From WHUA01 sp963711215 (lineage in GTDB: Bacteria > Pseudomonadota > Alphaproteobacteria > UBA8366): 64,000 bases of DNA. Positions 18,927 to 26,830 of this stretch are shown piece by piece (the stretch's first letter is position 1; every line of letters begins with the position of its first letter). Position numbers and translations under genes: made by a program. The notes beneath the pieces are model-generated. The model did not search any database. It saw only the letters and a list, made by a program, of their open reading frames with translations, and was not told where the DNA came from. The stretch is from assembly GCA_963711215.1 (NCBI GenBank), contig CAVQDH010000006.1, positions 62,001 to 126,000 of the forward strand, read 5' to 3'.

Positions 18927-19724
18927 CTAGGGCACGGTCTCCGCGATCTCGGCGCAAGTGAGGAAGACGCTGCGCGGCTGCTCCTTGATCAGGCGGAGGA
19001 AGCGATCGAGCATGCGCAGCCGCCCCGGATGGCCGATCAGCTGCACATGCAAGGTGAGATGGAAGAAGGCGCCGGGACGGTCCGCGTAGAGGCCGAGGAA
19101 TTCCTCGCTCCAGACCTCGTAGGCGGCGGAAGCGGGGCGGGGCATCCGGCCCGCCAGCGCGCCGTCATAGAGAAAATAGGGCGCGTCCGCGAGATGCCAC
19201 TGCACCGGCAGCTCGACCACGGGCAGCGGCCGGCCGTCGCGGCTATGCCGGTACGGACGGCTCGCGTCGTGGTAGTTCGCCGACACGGTCACGCCGGCCT
19301 CGATCAAGAGGTCGAGGGTGTTCTCCGAGAACTCCCAGGACGCCGAGCGCCATGTCGTCGGCCGCTCGCCGGTGATGCGTTCCAGGGCGTCGATGCCGGC
19401 GACGAGGTCCTGCTTTTCCTCCGCGCGCGGCTTTCCGACCGCGCTCATATGGCTGTAGGTGTGGCTTGCGATCTCGTGGCCGTGGCGGCGGATCTCCCGC
19501 ACCGCGTCCGGGTAGCGCTCGGCGGTGACGCCCGGCAGAAAGAAGGTCGAGCGGATGCCGTGCTCGTCGAACAGTCCGAGCAGCGGCGCCAGCCCTTCGC
19601 GGATGGCGTAGGCGCCGTTCGACAGCATGACGGGACGGTGCTCGCCCGGGCCGATCTTGTTGAACCAGATGGCCTCCGCATCGAGGCAGGTGCCGATGAC
19701 GATGGGGAACGGATCGGTGCTCAC
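18927..19724 (-). CDS. Polysaccharide deacetylase (NodB/PuuE-type) family protein
   Basis: A 265-residue carbohydrate-esterase-4 fold protein. The metal site is visible as Asp15 (TCLDAEAIW) and HTYSH (His88, His92 in EIASHTYSHMSA), with the substrate-side motif GERPTTWRSASWEFSENTL. The DAE opening, rather than the usual DD, and the compact size place it nearer the PuuE/HpPgdA branch, which includes allantoinases and peptidoglycan deacetylase-like enzymes, than classic NodB. There is no signal peptide, so it acts in the cytoplasm, favouring a small-molecule amidohydrolase role. It is convergent with a carbamoylase-type hydrolase and divergent from an SDR gene. The substrate is unproven. Confidence 0.85.
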   Translation of the reverse strand: MSTDPFPIVIGTCLDAEAIWFNKIGPGEHRPVMLSNGAYAIREGLAPLLGLFDEHGIRSTFFLPGVTAERYPDAVREIRRHGHEIASHTYSHMSAVGKPRAEEKQDLVAGIDALERITGERPTTWRSASWEFSENTLDLLIEAGVTVSANYHDASRPYRHSRDGRPLPVVELPVQWHLADAPYFLYDGALAGRMPRPASAAYEVWSEEFLGLYADRPGAFFHLTLHVQLIGHPGRLRMLDRFLRLIKEQPRSVFLTCAEIAETVP

Positions 19725-19760
19725 AGGAATCTCCCAAGGCGGTGGCCAAAGCGGTGGAAT

Positions 19761-19775
19761 GCCATCGATGATGGC
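19761..19775. repeat. Inverted repeat in the divergent intergenic region
   Basis: GCCATC-GAT-GATGGC is a perfect 6-bp inverted repeat between the divergent deacetylase (start 19724) and SDR (start 19854) genes. It could be an operator; nothing further supports this. Confidence 0.3.
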
Positions 19776-19853
19776 GTGCCCGGAATGCTATCACGGCTTC
19801 GCCGCGGCATGCGCGCCGGGCTATAGTCGCAGCCGGGCTTAGCGGGGAGCGGC

Positions 19854-20570
19854 ATGTACACGACACTGATCACCGGCGCGAGCAAGGGGATAGGGCTGGT
19901 GCTCGCCGAGCGCCTGGCGCGGCAGGGCCATGAGGTCGTCGGCGTCGCGCGCAGCGAGCCGGAGCGCGATTTCCCCGGCGCCTACTACCGCGTCGACCTG
20001 GAAGACAGGGATGCCGCGGTCGCGCGCCTGGGCGAGGTCACGCGGAAGCATGCGATCGACCACCTGGTGAACAACGCCGGCTATCTCAATCCGAAACCAG
20101 TCGAGCAGACCACGCTGCAGGACTTCGAGGACCAGATGACGATCAGCCTGCGCGGGTCGCTGATCTGCGCCAAGGCATGCATTCCCAACATGCAGGCGCG
20201 CGGCCGCGGCCGCATCGTCAACATCTGCAGCCGCGCCATGCAGGGCCGGGAGGACCGCACGGCCTATGTCGCGGCGAAGGCCGGTCTCGTCGGCTTCACG
20301 CGGGTCTGGGCGCTGGAGCTGGTCGGCAATGGCATTACGGTGAACGTGGTCGCGCCGGGTCCCATCGAAACGGCGCTTTTCCTGCGCAACCATCCGCCGG
20401 GCTCGGAGATCCATCGCCGCATGACGGGCGCCACGCCGATGAAGCGCTTCGGCAAGCCGGAGGAGGTCGCGGCGGCCGTCGCCTTCTTCCTGTCGGACGA
20501 GGCGGCCTTCGTGACCGGGCAGGTGCTCTATGTCTGCGGCGGTCTCAGCCTGGGAAAGCAGCTCTTCTAG
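19854..20570 (+). CDS. Short-chain dehydrogenase/reductase (FabG-like)
   Basis: NAD(P)-dependent oxidoreductase of 238 residues with a Rossmann fold. It has the cofactor motif TGASKGIG (residues 6-13), NNAG in the HLVNNAGYL stretch, a catalytic Ser in NICSRAM, and YVAAK (Tyr/Lys pair) followed by the structural VAPGPIETALF. The C-terminus VTGQVLYVCGGLSLGK is typical of classical SDRs. It is the first gene of a same-strand run (SDR, alpha/beta hydrolase, GntR, CoA-transferase, carboxylase subunits), so it probably oxidises or reduces a hydroxy/keto intermediate in that catabolic route. The substrate cannot be read from sequence. Confidence 0.9.
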   Translation: MYTTLITGASKGIGLVLAERLARQGHEVVGVARSEPERDFPGAYYRVDLEDRDAAVARLGEVTRKHAIDHLVNNAGYLNPKPVEQTTLQDFEDQMTISLRGSLICAKACIPNMQARGRGRIVNICSRAMQGREDRTAYVAAKAGLVGFTRVWALELVGNGITVNVVAPGPIETALFLRNHPPGSEIHRRMTGATPMKRFGKPEEVAAAVAFFLSDEAAFVTGQVLYVCGGLSLGKQLF

Positions 20571-20651
20571 CGCATCGGTCTTGCGGTGCGACATGTCGGC
20601 GGACGCGTCGTCGAGCAGTATGCGCGCGGTCCGTAAGGAGACGGGCACAGG

Positions 20652-21530
20652 ATGTTCGAGAATTTCAAGAACCGGCAAGTCGATACCTCGGGCGCGCGGA
20701 TCAATCTCGTGATCGGCGGCGACGGCCCGCCCTTGCTGCTCCTGCACGGCTATCCGGAAAGCCATGTGATGTGGCATCGGGTGGCGCCGGCGCTCGCCAA
20801 GCATTTCACCGTCGTGGCGCCGGACTTGCGCGGCTATGGCGACAGCTCGAAGCCGCCGTCGGGCGAGAATTTCTGCAACTATTCCAAGCGCGCCATGGCG
20901 CAGGATCAGGTCGAGGTGATGGCGGCGCTCGGGTTCAAGCGCTTCCGGCTGGCGGGGCACGACCGCGGCGGGCGGGTCGCCTACCGCCTCGCGCTCGACC
21001 ATCCGCAAGCGGTCGAGCGGCTGGCCGTGCTCGACATCGTCCCGACCTGGGAGCAGCTCGAGCAGGTGAACATGTCGGCAGCCTTCGGCAGCTTCCACTG
21101 GTACTTCATGGGGCAGGACCCCGGATTTCCGGAGAAGCTCATCGGCGCCGACCCGGAATTCTATCTCCGCTACATGACGGACAAATGGGCGGGAGCTTCC
21201 AATGCCTTCGCGCCCGAGGCGATGGCGGAATACGTGCGCTGCTTCAAGGATCCGGAGACGATCCGGGCGACCTGCGACTGCTACCGGAACAATGCCAGGG
21301 CGGATTACGAGAACGATGCCGCCGACCACGCCGCGGGCCGCAAGATCGAATGCCCGGTGCTCGTGCTCTGGGGCGGCGGCGGGCGGCCGCACAAGGCGCT
21401 CGGCGTGATGGATACCTGGCGGCGCTGGGCGTCGGACCTGCGCGGCAGCGGCCTTCCTTGCGGCCATTTCCTGGCCGAGGAAGCGCCGAAGGAGACGCTG
21501 GCCGAACTCATTCCGTTCTTTTCCGCATGA
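20652..21530 (+). CDS. Alpha/beta hydrolase, fluoroacetate/haloacetate dehalogenase-like
   Basis: A 292-residue alpha/beta hydrolase matching the fluoroacetate dehalogenase family (EC 3.8.1.3 type), which hydrolyses haloacetates to glycolate. It has the oxyanion motif LLLHGYPES, nucleophile Asp104 in GHDRGGRVAYRLALDHP with Arg105 and Arg108 (carboxylate-binding in known enzymes), His149-Trp150 (SFHWYFM) and Tyr211, which match the halide pocket, and catalytic His272 in PCGHFLAEEAP. Spacing agrees with the characterised Rhodopseudomonas enzyme (Asp110, His155, Trp156, Tyr219, His280). It lies between the SDR and the GntR gene of a putative acyl-CoA carboxylase operon. The family assignment is strong; the actual substrate is inferred. 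Confidence 0.88.
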   Translation: MFENFKNRQVDTSGARINLVIGGDGPPLLLLHGYPESHVMWHRVAPALAKHFTVVAPDLRGYGDSSKPPSGENFCNYSKRAMAQDQVEVMAALGFKRFRLAGHDRGGRVAYRLALDHPQAVERLAVLDIVPTWEQLEQVNMSAAFGSFHWYFMGQDPGFPEKLIGADPEFYLRYMTDKWAGASNAFAPEAMAEYVRCFKDPETIRATCDCYRNNARADYENDAADHAAGRKIECPVLVLWGGGGRPHKALGVMDTWRRWASDLRGSGLPCGHFLAEEAPKETLAELIPFFSA

Positions 21531-21543
21531 GGCGCCGCGTATC

Positions 21544-22218
21544 ATGATCGCCAGGAAGCGCCGGGTGCGGCGCCGCAACAGCGGGGGGGTCGATGTGTTC
21601 GGCATCCTCCGGGAGCGCATCTCCAGCCATGCGCTGCCGCCGGGCAGCCGTCTGCGCGAGCAGGATCTGGCGTCCGAGTTCGACGTGTCGCGCGCCCGTA
21701 TCCGCGAGGCGTTCGGGGCGCTCGAACAGCGGGGCTTGATCGAGCGCATTCCCAACCGCGGCGCCGTCGTCGTCCGGCTCGATCCACGGCAGATGTTCGA
21801 CCTCTACGACGTGCGCCAGGTGCTCGAGGCCTATGTCGCGCGGCTGGCGGCCGAGCGTGCGCCGAAGGGCGCCTGGGACGAGCTGATCGCGCGATTTGAC
21901 GAGCCGCTGGAGAAGGCGCTCGCGGCCGGTAATTTCGAGAGCTATCTCGACTGCCTGGAGGCGTTGCACGCGTGCATGCTCGAGCATGCGGGCAACAGCA
22001 TTCTGGCCGACATGCTGGATCTCATCGGCGACAGGACACTGGTGATCTCACGGCGCGTGGTGATCCTGCCGGGCCGCGCCGAGATCGGGCTCAAGATGCA
22101 TCGGCGGCTGCTCGCCGCGCTGGCGCGCCGCGACGCGGACGCGTCGGAGACTGAGATGCAGCGCATCCTCAGCAGCGCCCGCGAATATCTGGAGAAGTAC
22201 CAGAATTACGTCATCTGA
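21544..22218 (+). CDS. GntR-family regulator, FCD (FadR) subfamily
   Basis: A 224-residue transcription regulator. Residues ~18-85 form the winged helix (DVFGILRERISSHALPPGSR, LREQDLASEFDVSRARIREA, FGALEQRGLIERIPNRGAVV), and residues ~95-215 the all-helical FCD effector domain (RQMFDLYDVRQVLEAYVARL). FCD domains bind small carboxylates and often a metal. The gene starts 13 bases after the hydrolase stop and precedes the CoA-transferase and carboxylase genes, so it is probably the local repressor. A palindrome overlapping a consensus -35 element lies 50 bases after its stop. The effector is probably the acid degraded by the operon; this is inferred. Confidence 0.92.
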   Translation: MIARKRRVRRRNSGGVDVFGILRERISSHALPPGSRLREQDLASEFDVSRARIREAFGALEQRGLIERIPNRGAVVVRLDPRQMFDLYDVRQVLEAYVARLAAERAPKGAWDELIARFDEPLEKALAAGNFESYLDCLEALHACMLEHAGNSILADMLDLIGDRTLVISRRVVILPGRAEIGLKMHRRLLAALARRDADASETEMQRILSSAREYLEKYQNYVI

Positions 22219-22267
22219 CGCAGGGTAACAGGCCGCCGCGCATAGGTCGGCTGAAATAGTCTACACG

Positions 22268-22300
22268 ATTGTTGACAATATTTCGTGCGCCCGGCAAAGT
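22268..22300 (+). promoter_or_regulatory. Promoter with overlapping operator-like palindrome
   Basis: TTGACA (22272-22277) is a perfect -35 hexamer, followed after 17 bases by CAAAGT (22295-22300) as a possible -10. The palindrome ATTGT-TG-ACAAT (22268-22279) covers the -35, as expected for repression by a dimeric regulator such as the GntR-family protein encoded upstream. Flanking CACGA and TCGTG add an outer, imperfect symmetry. Confidence 0.5.
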
Positions 22301-22398
22301 CGAAGCCGTGCCTCAGCCTGTGTGCACCGAACCCCGCATCTGAACGCCAGAATCCGACAAGCGGGGAGAATTCAGGAATCCGGAGGAAGACGTCCGCC

Positions 22399-23634
22399 AT
22401 GCCGGCTGCGACGACCGCTGAACCGCTAGAGAAATTCCGTGTCCTCGAGCTCGGGACCATGGTGGCCGGCCCCTTTTGCGGCCGCATGCTCGCCGATTTC
22501 GGCGCCGAGGTGATCAAGGTCGAGATGCCGGCCGGCGACCCGGTGCGCGGCATGGGCAAGCGCGTGGACGGCAAGTCGCTCTACGCCTCAAGCATTTTCC
22601 GCAACAAGCGGATGATCTCCATCGACCTCAGGACCGAGAAGGGGCGCGACCTGGTGCGCGACCTGGTCGGCAAGGTCGACGTCCTGATCGAGAATTTCCG
22701 CCCCGGCACGATGGAGCGCTGGGGGCTGGGCTACGACGCGCTGGCGCGCCTCAACCCGCGCCTCGTCATGGTCCGGATCAGCGGCTTCGGCCAGACCGGG
22801 CCTTACAGCATGCGCGCAGGGTATGGGATCATTGGCGAATCCATGAGCGGCCTTCGCCACATCACCGGCGATCCGGACCGGCCGCCGACGCGCGTCGCCG
22901 TCTCGCTCACCGACTACATCACCGGGCTGCACGCCGCCTATGGCGCCGTCATGGCGCTGCTCAAGCGCCAGGAGACGGGCAAGGGCCAATGCGTCGACGC
23001 GGCGCTGTTCGAAAGCGCCTTCAACTTCATGGAGCCCTATGTCCCGGCCTATGAGAAGCTCGGCTTCATCGCCGGCCGGACCGGCTCCCGGCTGCCCGAC
23101 AACACGCCCAACAACCTCTATACCGCGCGCGACGGCCGCCATATCCACATCGCCGCGGTCAGCGAGCCGACCTGGCAGCGCCTCATGAAGGCGATCGGGC
23201 GCGAGGATGCGCTCGCCGATCCGCGCTTCGCGACCCTGACCAGCCGGTCCCAGCATGAAGACGCGATCGACGCGATCATCGGCGACTGGACCGCCCGGCA
23301 CGACCTCGAGGAGATCGATGCGATCCTGCAGGAGGCGGGCGTGCCCGCGTCCCGCATCTTCACCATGGCCGACGTCTTTTCGGACCCGCATTACGCGGCG
23401 CGCGAGATGCTGGTCGACGTGCCGGACGCGGATCTCGGCACCGTTCGCCTCGCCAACGTCGTGCCCAAGCTCTCGGACACGCCGGGCCGGATCGACCATG
23501 CCGGCGGCCAGGTAGGGGTCGATACCCGAACTGTCCTTGCGGAAATCGCAGGCCTGACGGATGCCGAGATTTCCGCTCTCGCGGCCGAGGGTGTTATCTT
23601 CTGCGGCGCGCCGGGCCGGCCGGGAATGGAGTGA
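22399..23634 (+). CDS. Class III (CaiB/BaiF) CoA-transferase
   Basis: Activates a carboxylic acid by CoA transfer, presumably the first step before carboxylation by the enzymes encoded downstream. The 411-residue protein has FRVLELGTMVAGPFCGRMLA, FGAEVIKVEMPAGDPVRGMG, NKRMISIDLRTEKGRDLVRD, ENFRPGTMERWGLGYD and the candidate catalytic Asp in VSLTDYITGLHAAYGA. The ATG at 22399 is chosen for GGAGGAA nearby; the open frame extends to 22285 but the extra residues are unconserved and would start upstream of the predicted transcription start. Its stop is one base before the start of the next gene, so it is translationally coupled to the carboxyltransferase. It is not close in sequence to the two minus-strand paralogues at 13-16 kb. 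Confidence 0.93.
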   Translation: MPAATTAEPLEKFRVLELGTMVAGPFCGRMLADFGAEVIKVEMPAGDPVRGMGKRVDGKSLYASSIFRNKRMISIDLRTEKGRDLVRDLVGKVDVLIENFRPGTMERWGLGYDALARLNPRLVMVRISGFGQTGPYSMRAGYGIIGESMSGLRHITGDPDRPPTRVAVSLTDYITGLHAAYGAVMALLKRQETGKGQCVDAALFESAFNFMEPYVPAYEKLGFIAGRTGSRLPDNTPNNLYTARDGRHIHIAAVSEPTWQRLMKAIGREDALADPRFATLTSRSQHEDAIDAIIGDWTARHDLEEIDAILQEAGVPASRIFTMADVFSDPHYAAREMLVDVPDADLGTVRLANVVPKLSDTPGRIDHAGGQVGVDTRTVLAEIAGLTDAEISALAAEGVIFCGAPGRPGME

Positions 23635-23635
23635 C

Positions 23636-25186
23636 ATGGGCTACGAGGATCTCTACCGCGAATATGAAGCGCACCGCGAGAAGGCGCTCGCCATGGGCGG
23701 CAAGGCGAAGCTCGAGCGCCGCCGGAATGCCGGGATTCTGAACGCCCGCGAGCGGCTCGACTACCTGGTGGACAAGGGGACGTTCCTTGAATCCGGCATG
23801 TTCGCGACCTCGGCCAAGCCTGAGGACCGAGCGTCGACGCCGGGCGACGGCAAGCTCTGCGGCTATGGCCGGATCGACGGGCGCGAGGCGGTGGTGATTG
23901 CCAACGACTTCACGGTCAAGGGCGCGTCCTCGGCCGGAACCAACATGAAGAAGATCGGGCAGATGCAGCGCACAGCGACCGAGCGTGGCCTGCCGCTGGT
24001 CTTCCTCGGCGAGAGCTCGGGCGCCCGCATTCCCGACAATATGGGCGCGCTCGGCATGGGCAATCTGCTGGCGAACAACGCGACGCAGTACCGGCGACTG
24101 CGCGAATCGCCCTGGGCGTCGGCGGTGCTCGGCATGTGCTACGGCTCGTCCACCTGGTACACCTGCATGTCCGATTTCAGCGTCATGCGGAAAGGCGCGG
24201 TCATGGCGGTTTCCAGCGAGCGGCTGGTGTCCATGGCGATCGGCGAGAAGATCGACGGCGAGGCGCTCGGCGGCTGGAAGATGCATGCGGAAACGACCGG
24301 CCTGATCGACCAGTTCGTCGACACCGACGAAGAAGCGATCGACGCCGTCAAGACCTTCCTCGCCTACCTGCCGGGCCATTGCAACGAAGCACCGCCGGTC
24401 GCAGCAGTGCCGAAAGGATCGGATGCGCCGGTGAAGAACGTCGCCGCGCTGGTGCCGGAAAGCCGCACGCAGGTCTACGACATGCGCAAGGTGATCCAGG
24501 CCGTCGTCGATGCCGGCAGCTATTTCGAGCTGAAGCCCCGCTTCGGCCGCACCGCGGTCACCGCGCTGACCCGCGTTGGTGGGCGCAGCGTCGGCTTCAT
24601 CGCCAACAATCCGCTGTTCAAGGCGGGCGCGATGGATGCGCAGGCCTGCGACAAGATCGTCAGCTTCATGGTGCTGTGCGATTCGTTCAACATCCCGCTC
24701 GTGTTCTTCGTCGACAACCCGGGCTTCGTGATCGGCATCGATGCCGAGCGGCAGCGCGCGCCGGGCAAGATCATCAATTTCATGAATGCGCTGCAGCTGG
24801 TCACCGTGCCGAAGCTCACGGTGATGATCCGCAAGAATTACGGCCAGGCCTACATCAACATGGGCGGCGGCAAGAACGCCGACGACGTCTGCGCCTGGGT
24901 CAGCGCCGAGGTCAGCTTCATGGACCCGGCTTTCGCCGTGAACGTGGTGCACGGCCGGGAAGGGCAGCGCCTCGAAGTGGACGACCCGGCGCTCTTCAAG
25001 GCCGCCTATGAGAAGATCCAGCAGGAAAACAGCGTCTGGGACCTCGCCGCCTGCTACGCGGTGCAGCAGGTCATCAAGCCGGACGAAACCCGCGACTGGC
25101 TGTTGCGCATGTTGCAGGTGCACGAACGGCGCCTTACCGGCGGCGTCGGCCGGCACCTGCTCAGCAACTGGCCGACCAGCTACTGA
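23636..25186 (+). CDS. Acyl-CoA carboxylase, carboxyltransferase (beta) subunit 1
   Basis: A 516-residue carboxyltransferase of the PccB/MccB/AccD5 fold, which moves carboxyl from biotin to an acyl-CoA. The N-terminal half has RERLDYLVDKGTFLE, GYGRIDGREAVVIANDFTVK and LGESSGARIPDNMG. The C-terminal half has VGFIANNPLFKAGAMDAQAC, IPLVFFVDNPGFVIG and the biotin-side stretch GQAYINMGGGK. It departs from propionyl-CoA carboxylase around that last motif, so the substrate differs or is unknown. It starts one base after the CoA-transferase stop and is followed by biotin carboxylase (16-base gap). A second, divergent carboxyltransferase gene lies at the operon end. Confidence 0.92.
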   Translation: MGYEDLYREYEAHREKALAMGGKAKLERRRNAGILNARERLDYLVDKGTFLESGMFATSAKPEDRASTPGDGKLCGYGRIDGREAVVIANDFTVKGASSAGTNMKKIGQMQRTATERGLPLVFLGESSGARIPDNMGALGMGNLLANNATQYRRLRESPWASAVLGMCYGSSTWYTCMSDFSVMRKGAVMAVSSERLVSMAIGEKIDGEALGGWKMHAETTGLIDQFVDTDEEAIDAVKTFLAYLPGHCNEAPPVAAVPKGSDAPVKNVAALVPESRTQVYDMRKVIQAVVDAGSYFELKPRFGRTAVTALTRVGGRSVGFIANNPLFKAGAMDAQACDKIVSFMVLCDSFNIPLVFFVDNPGFVIGIDAERQRAPGKIINFMNALQLVTVPKLTVMIRKNYGQAYINMGGGKNADDVCAWVSAEVSFMDPAFAVNVVHGREGQRLEVDDPALFKAAYEKIQQENSVWDLAACYAVQQVIKPDETRDWLLRMLQVHERRLTGGVGRHLLSNWPTSY

Positions 25187-25202
25187 ATACTGAAAGAGGA
25201 AA

Positions 25203-26543
25203 ATGTTCGACAAGGTTCTGATTGCCAATCGTGGCGCCGTCGCGGCGCGCGTTCTTCGCAGCCTGAAGGCGCTCGGCATTCGCTCGGCCGCCGTCTATTC
25301 CGAGGCGGATGCCGCCGCGCCTTATCTCGAGGAGGCCGACGAGACCTACGCCATCGGCCCCGCCCATCCGCGCGAGAGCTATTTGAACCAGGATGTCCTG
25401 ATCGACGTCCTGAAGAAATCCGGCGCCGATGCGGTGCATCCCGGCTATGGCTTCCTGGCGGAAAATCCCGATTTCGCCGAGCGCGTCGCAGCGGCGGGCG
25501 CAACCTTCATCGGGCCGTCGCCGCGCTGGATCTCGGCAATGGGGCACAAGACCCGGGCGCGCGACCTGGTCTCCCGGCACGGGCTCAAGATCGGCGGCGG
25601 GTCGCGCGTACTGGCGATGGACGAGGACCCGGTCGCGGAGGCGCGCCAGCTGGGCTTCCCCGTGCTGATCAAGCCCGCGGCGGGCGGCGGCGGCATCGGC
25701 ATGCTGCCGGCGCGCGACGAGGAAGAGCTGGTCAAGGCGATCAAGCGCGCCCGCTCGATGGCCGAGCGCGGCTTCGGCAACGGCGAGGTCTATCTCGAGC
25801 GGCTGATCGACCGGCCGCGGCACGTCGAGTTCCAGATCCTCGGCGACCAGCACGGCGACGCCTGCCACGTCTTCGAGCGCGACTGCTCGGTGCAGCGCCG
25901 CCACCAGAAGATCATCGAGGAAGCGCCCGCGCCCGGCCTGTCGCGCGACTTCGCCGAAGGCCTGGCCGATCAGATCGCCGGCACGATGAAGTCGCTCGGC
26001 TATGACAACATCGGCACGGTGGAGATGCTGATGGCGCCGGACGGCTCGGTCAGCTTCCTCGAGGTCAACACGCGGCTCCAGGTCGAGCACGGCGTTACCG
26101 AAGAAATCACCGGCGTCGATCTGGTCGCTTCGCAGATCCGTTCGGCGGCGGGGGAGAAGCTCGCCGACATCCTGCCGCAAAAGCCCGTCATCGACGGCCA
26201 CGCGATCCAGGTCCGGGTCTACGCGGAGGACCCGAAAACCTTCTTCCCGTCACCCGGCAAGCTGGAGGTCTTCCGGCCGCCCTACGACAAATCGATCCGC
26301 ATCGATACCGGCTACAAGGAAGGACAGGACGTAACGCCCTTCTACGATCCCATGCTGGCCAAGGTGATCGTCCAGGCGGGCTCGCGCGACAAGGCGATCG
26401 AGCGGCTGCTCGAAGCGCTTGCCGAATTCGACGTTCGCGGCGTAAAGACCAATATCCCGGCCCTCGTCGCGCTGCTCGGCTCCGAGCCGTTCCGCGCAGG
26501 CGACGTTCATACCGGGCTGACAAAATCCGTCATCGCGGGATAA
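25203..26543 (+). CDS. Biotin carboxylase (acyl-CoA carboxylase alpha subunit)
   Basis: ATP-dependent carboxylation of biotin. The 446-residue protein holds only the BC, ATP-grasp and BC C-terminal domains: KVLIANRGAVAARVLRSLKA, HPGYGFLAENPDFAERV, ATP-binding glycine loop PAAGGGGIGML, HVEFQILGDQHGD, ERDCSVQRRHQKIIEEAPAP, VNTRLQVEHGVTEE and RVYAEDPKTFFPSPGKL. The usual NRGEIA is NRGAVA here. It lacks the fused biotinyl domain of PccA/AccA3; that domain is encoded separately 31 bases downstream. A ribosome site (GAAAGAGGAAA) precedes the ATG. Confidence 0.95.
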   Translation: MFDKVLIANRGAVAARVLRSLKALGIRSAAVYSEADAAAPYLEEADETYAIGPAHPRESYLNQDVLIDVLKKSGADAVHPGYGFLAENPDFAERVAAAGATFIGPSPRWISAMGHKTRARDLVSRHGLKIGGGSRVLAMDEDPVAEARQLGFPVLIKPAAGGGGIGMLPARDEEELVKAIKRARSMAERGFGNGEVYLERLIDRPRHVEFQILGDQHGDACHVFERDCSVQRRHQKIIEEAPAPGLSRDFAEGLADQIAGTMKSLGYDNIGTVEMLMAPDGSVSFLEVNTRLQVEHGVTEEITGVDLVASQIRSAAGEKLADILPQKPVIDGHAIQVRVYAEDPKTFFPSPGKLEVFRPPYDKSIRIDTGYKEGQDVTPFYDPMLAKVIVQAGSRDKAIERLLEALAEFDVRGVKTNIPALVALLGSEPFRAGDVHTGLTKSVIAG

Positions 26544-26574
26544 CCGCAAATCATCAGGAGCTCGAAAGAAAACA

Positions 26575-26796
26575 ATGGCACGCGAAGAGATTCAGTCGGA
26601 AGTCACCGGCACGGTGTGGAAAATCGAAATGAAGGTCGGCGACGCGGTTTCCGACGGCGATACGATCATGATCCTCGAATCGATGAAGATGGAGATTCCG
26701 GTGATCTCCACCGAGGACGGCACGCTGGTCGAGATCCTGGTGAAGGAAGAGCAGCCGGTTTCCGAGGGCCAGGCGGTCGCGGTCATCGAGACCTGA
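26575..26796 (+). CDS. Biotin carboxyl carrier protein (stand-alone)
   Basis: A 73-residue biotinyl/lipoyl-attachment domain. The biotin-accepting Lys38 lies in the canonical ESMKMEIPV, flanked by the half-repeats GTVWKIEMKVGDAVSDGDTI and GTLVEILVKEEQPVSEGQAV that form the beta sandwich. There is no Pro/Ala-rich linker as in E. coli AccB. It sits between biotin carboxylase and the second carboxyltransferase, so it can serve both carboxyltransferases. CAGGAG lies about nine bases before the ATG. Confidence 0.95.
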   Translation: MAREEIQSEVTGTVWKIEMKVGDAVSDGDTIMILESMKMEIPVISTEDGTLVEILVKEEQPVSEGQAVAVIET

Positions 26797-26830
26797 TGAA
26801 GCGGCCGGCCGGTCCGCCGAGGCAATCCGC

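Noticed and set aside
19839..21755. 638-codon minus-strand frame opposite the SDR and dehalogenase-like genes
   Set aside because: It covers two well-motivated plus-strand genes and has an unspecific Arg/His/Asp-rich composition without domains.
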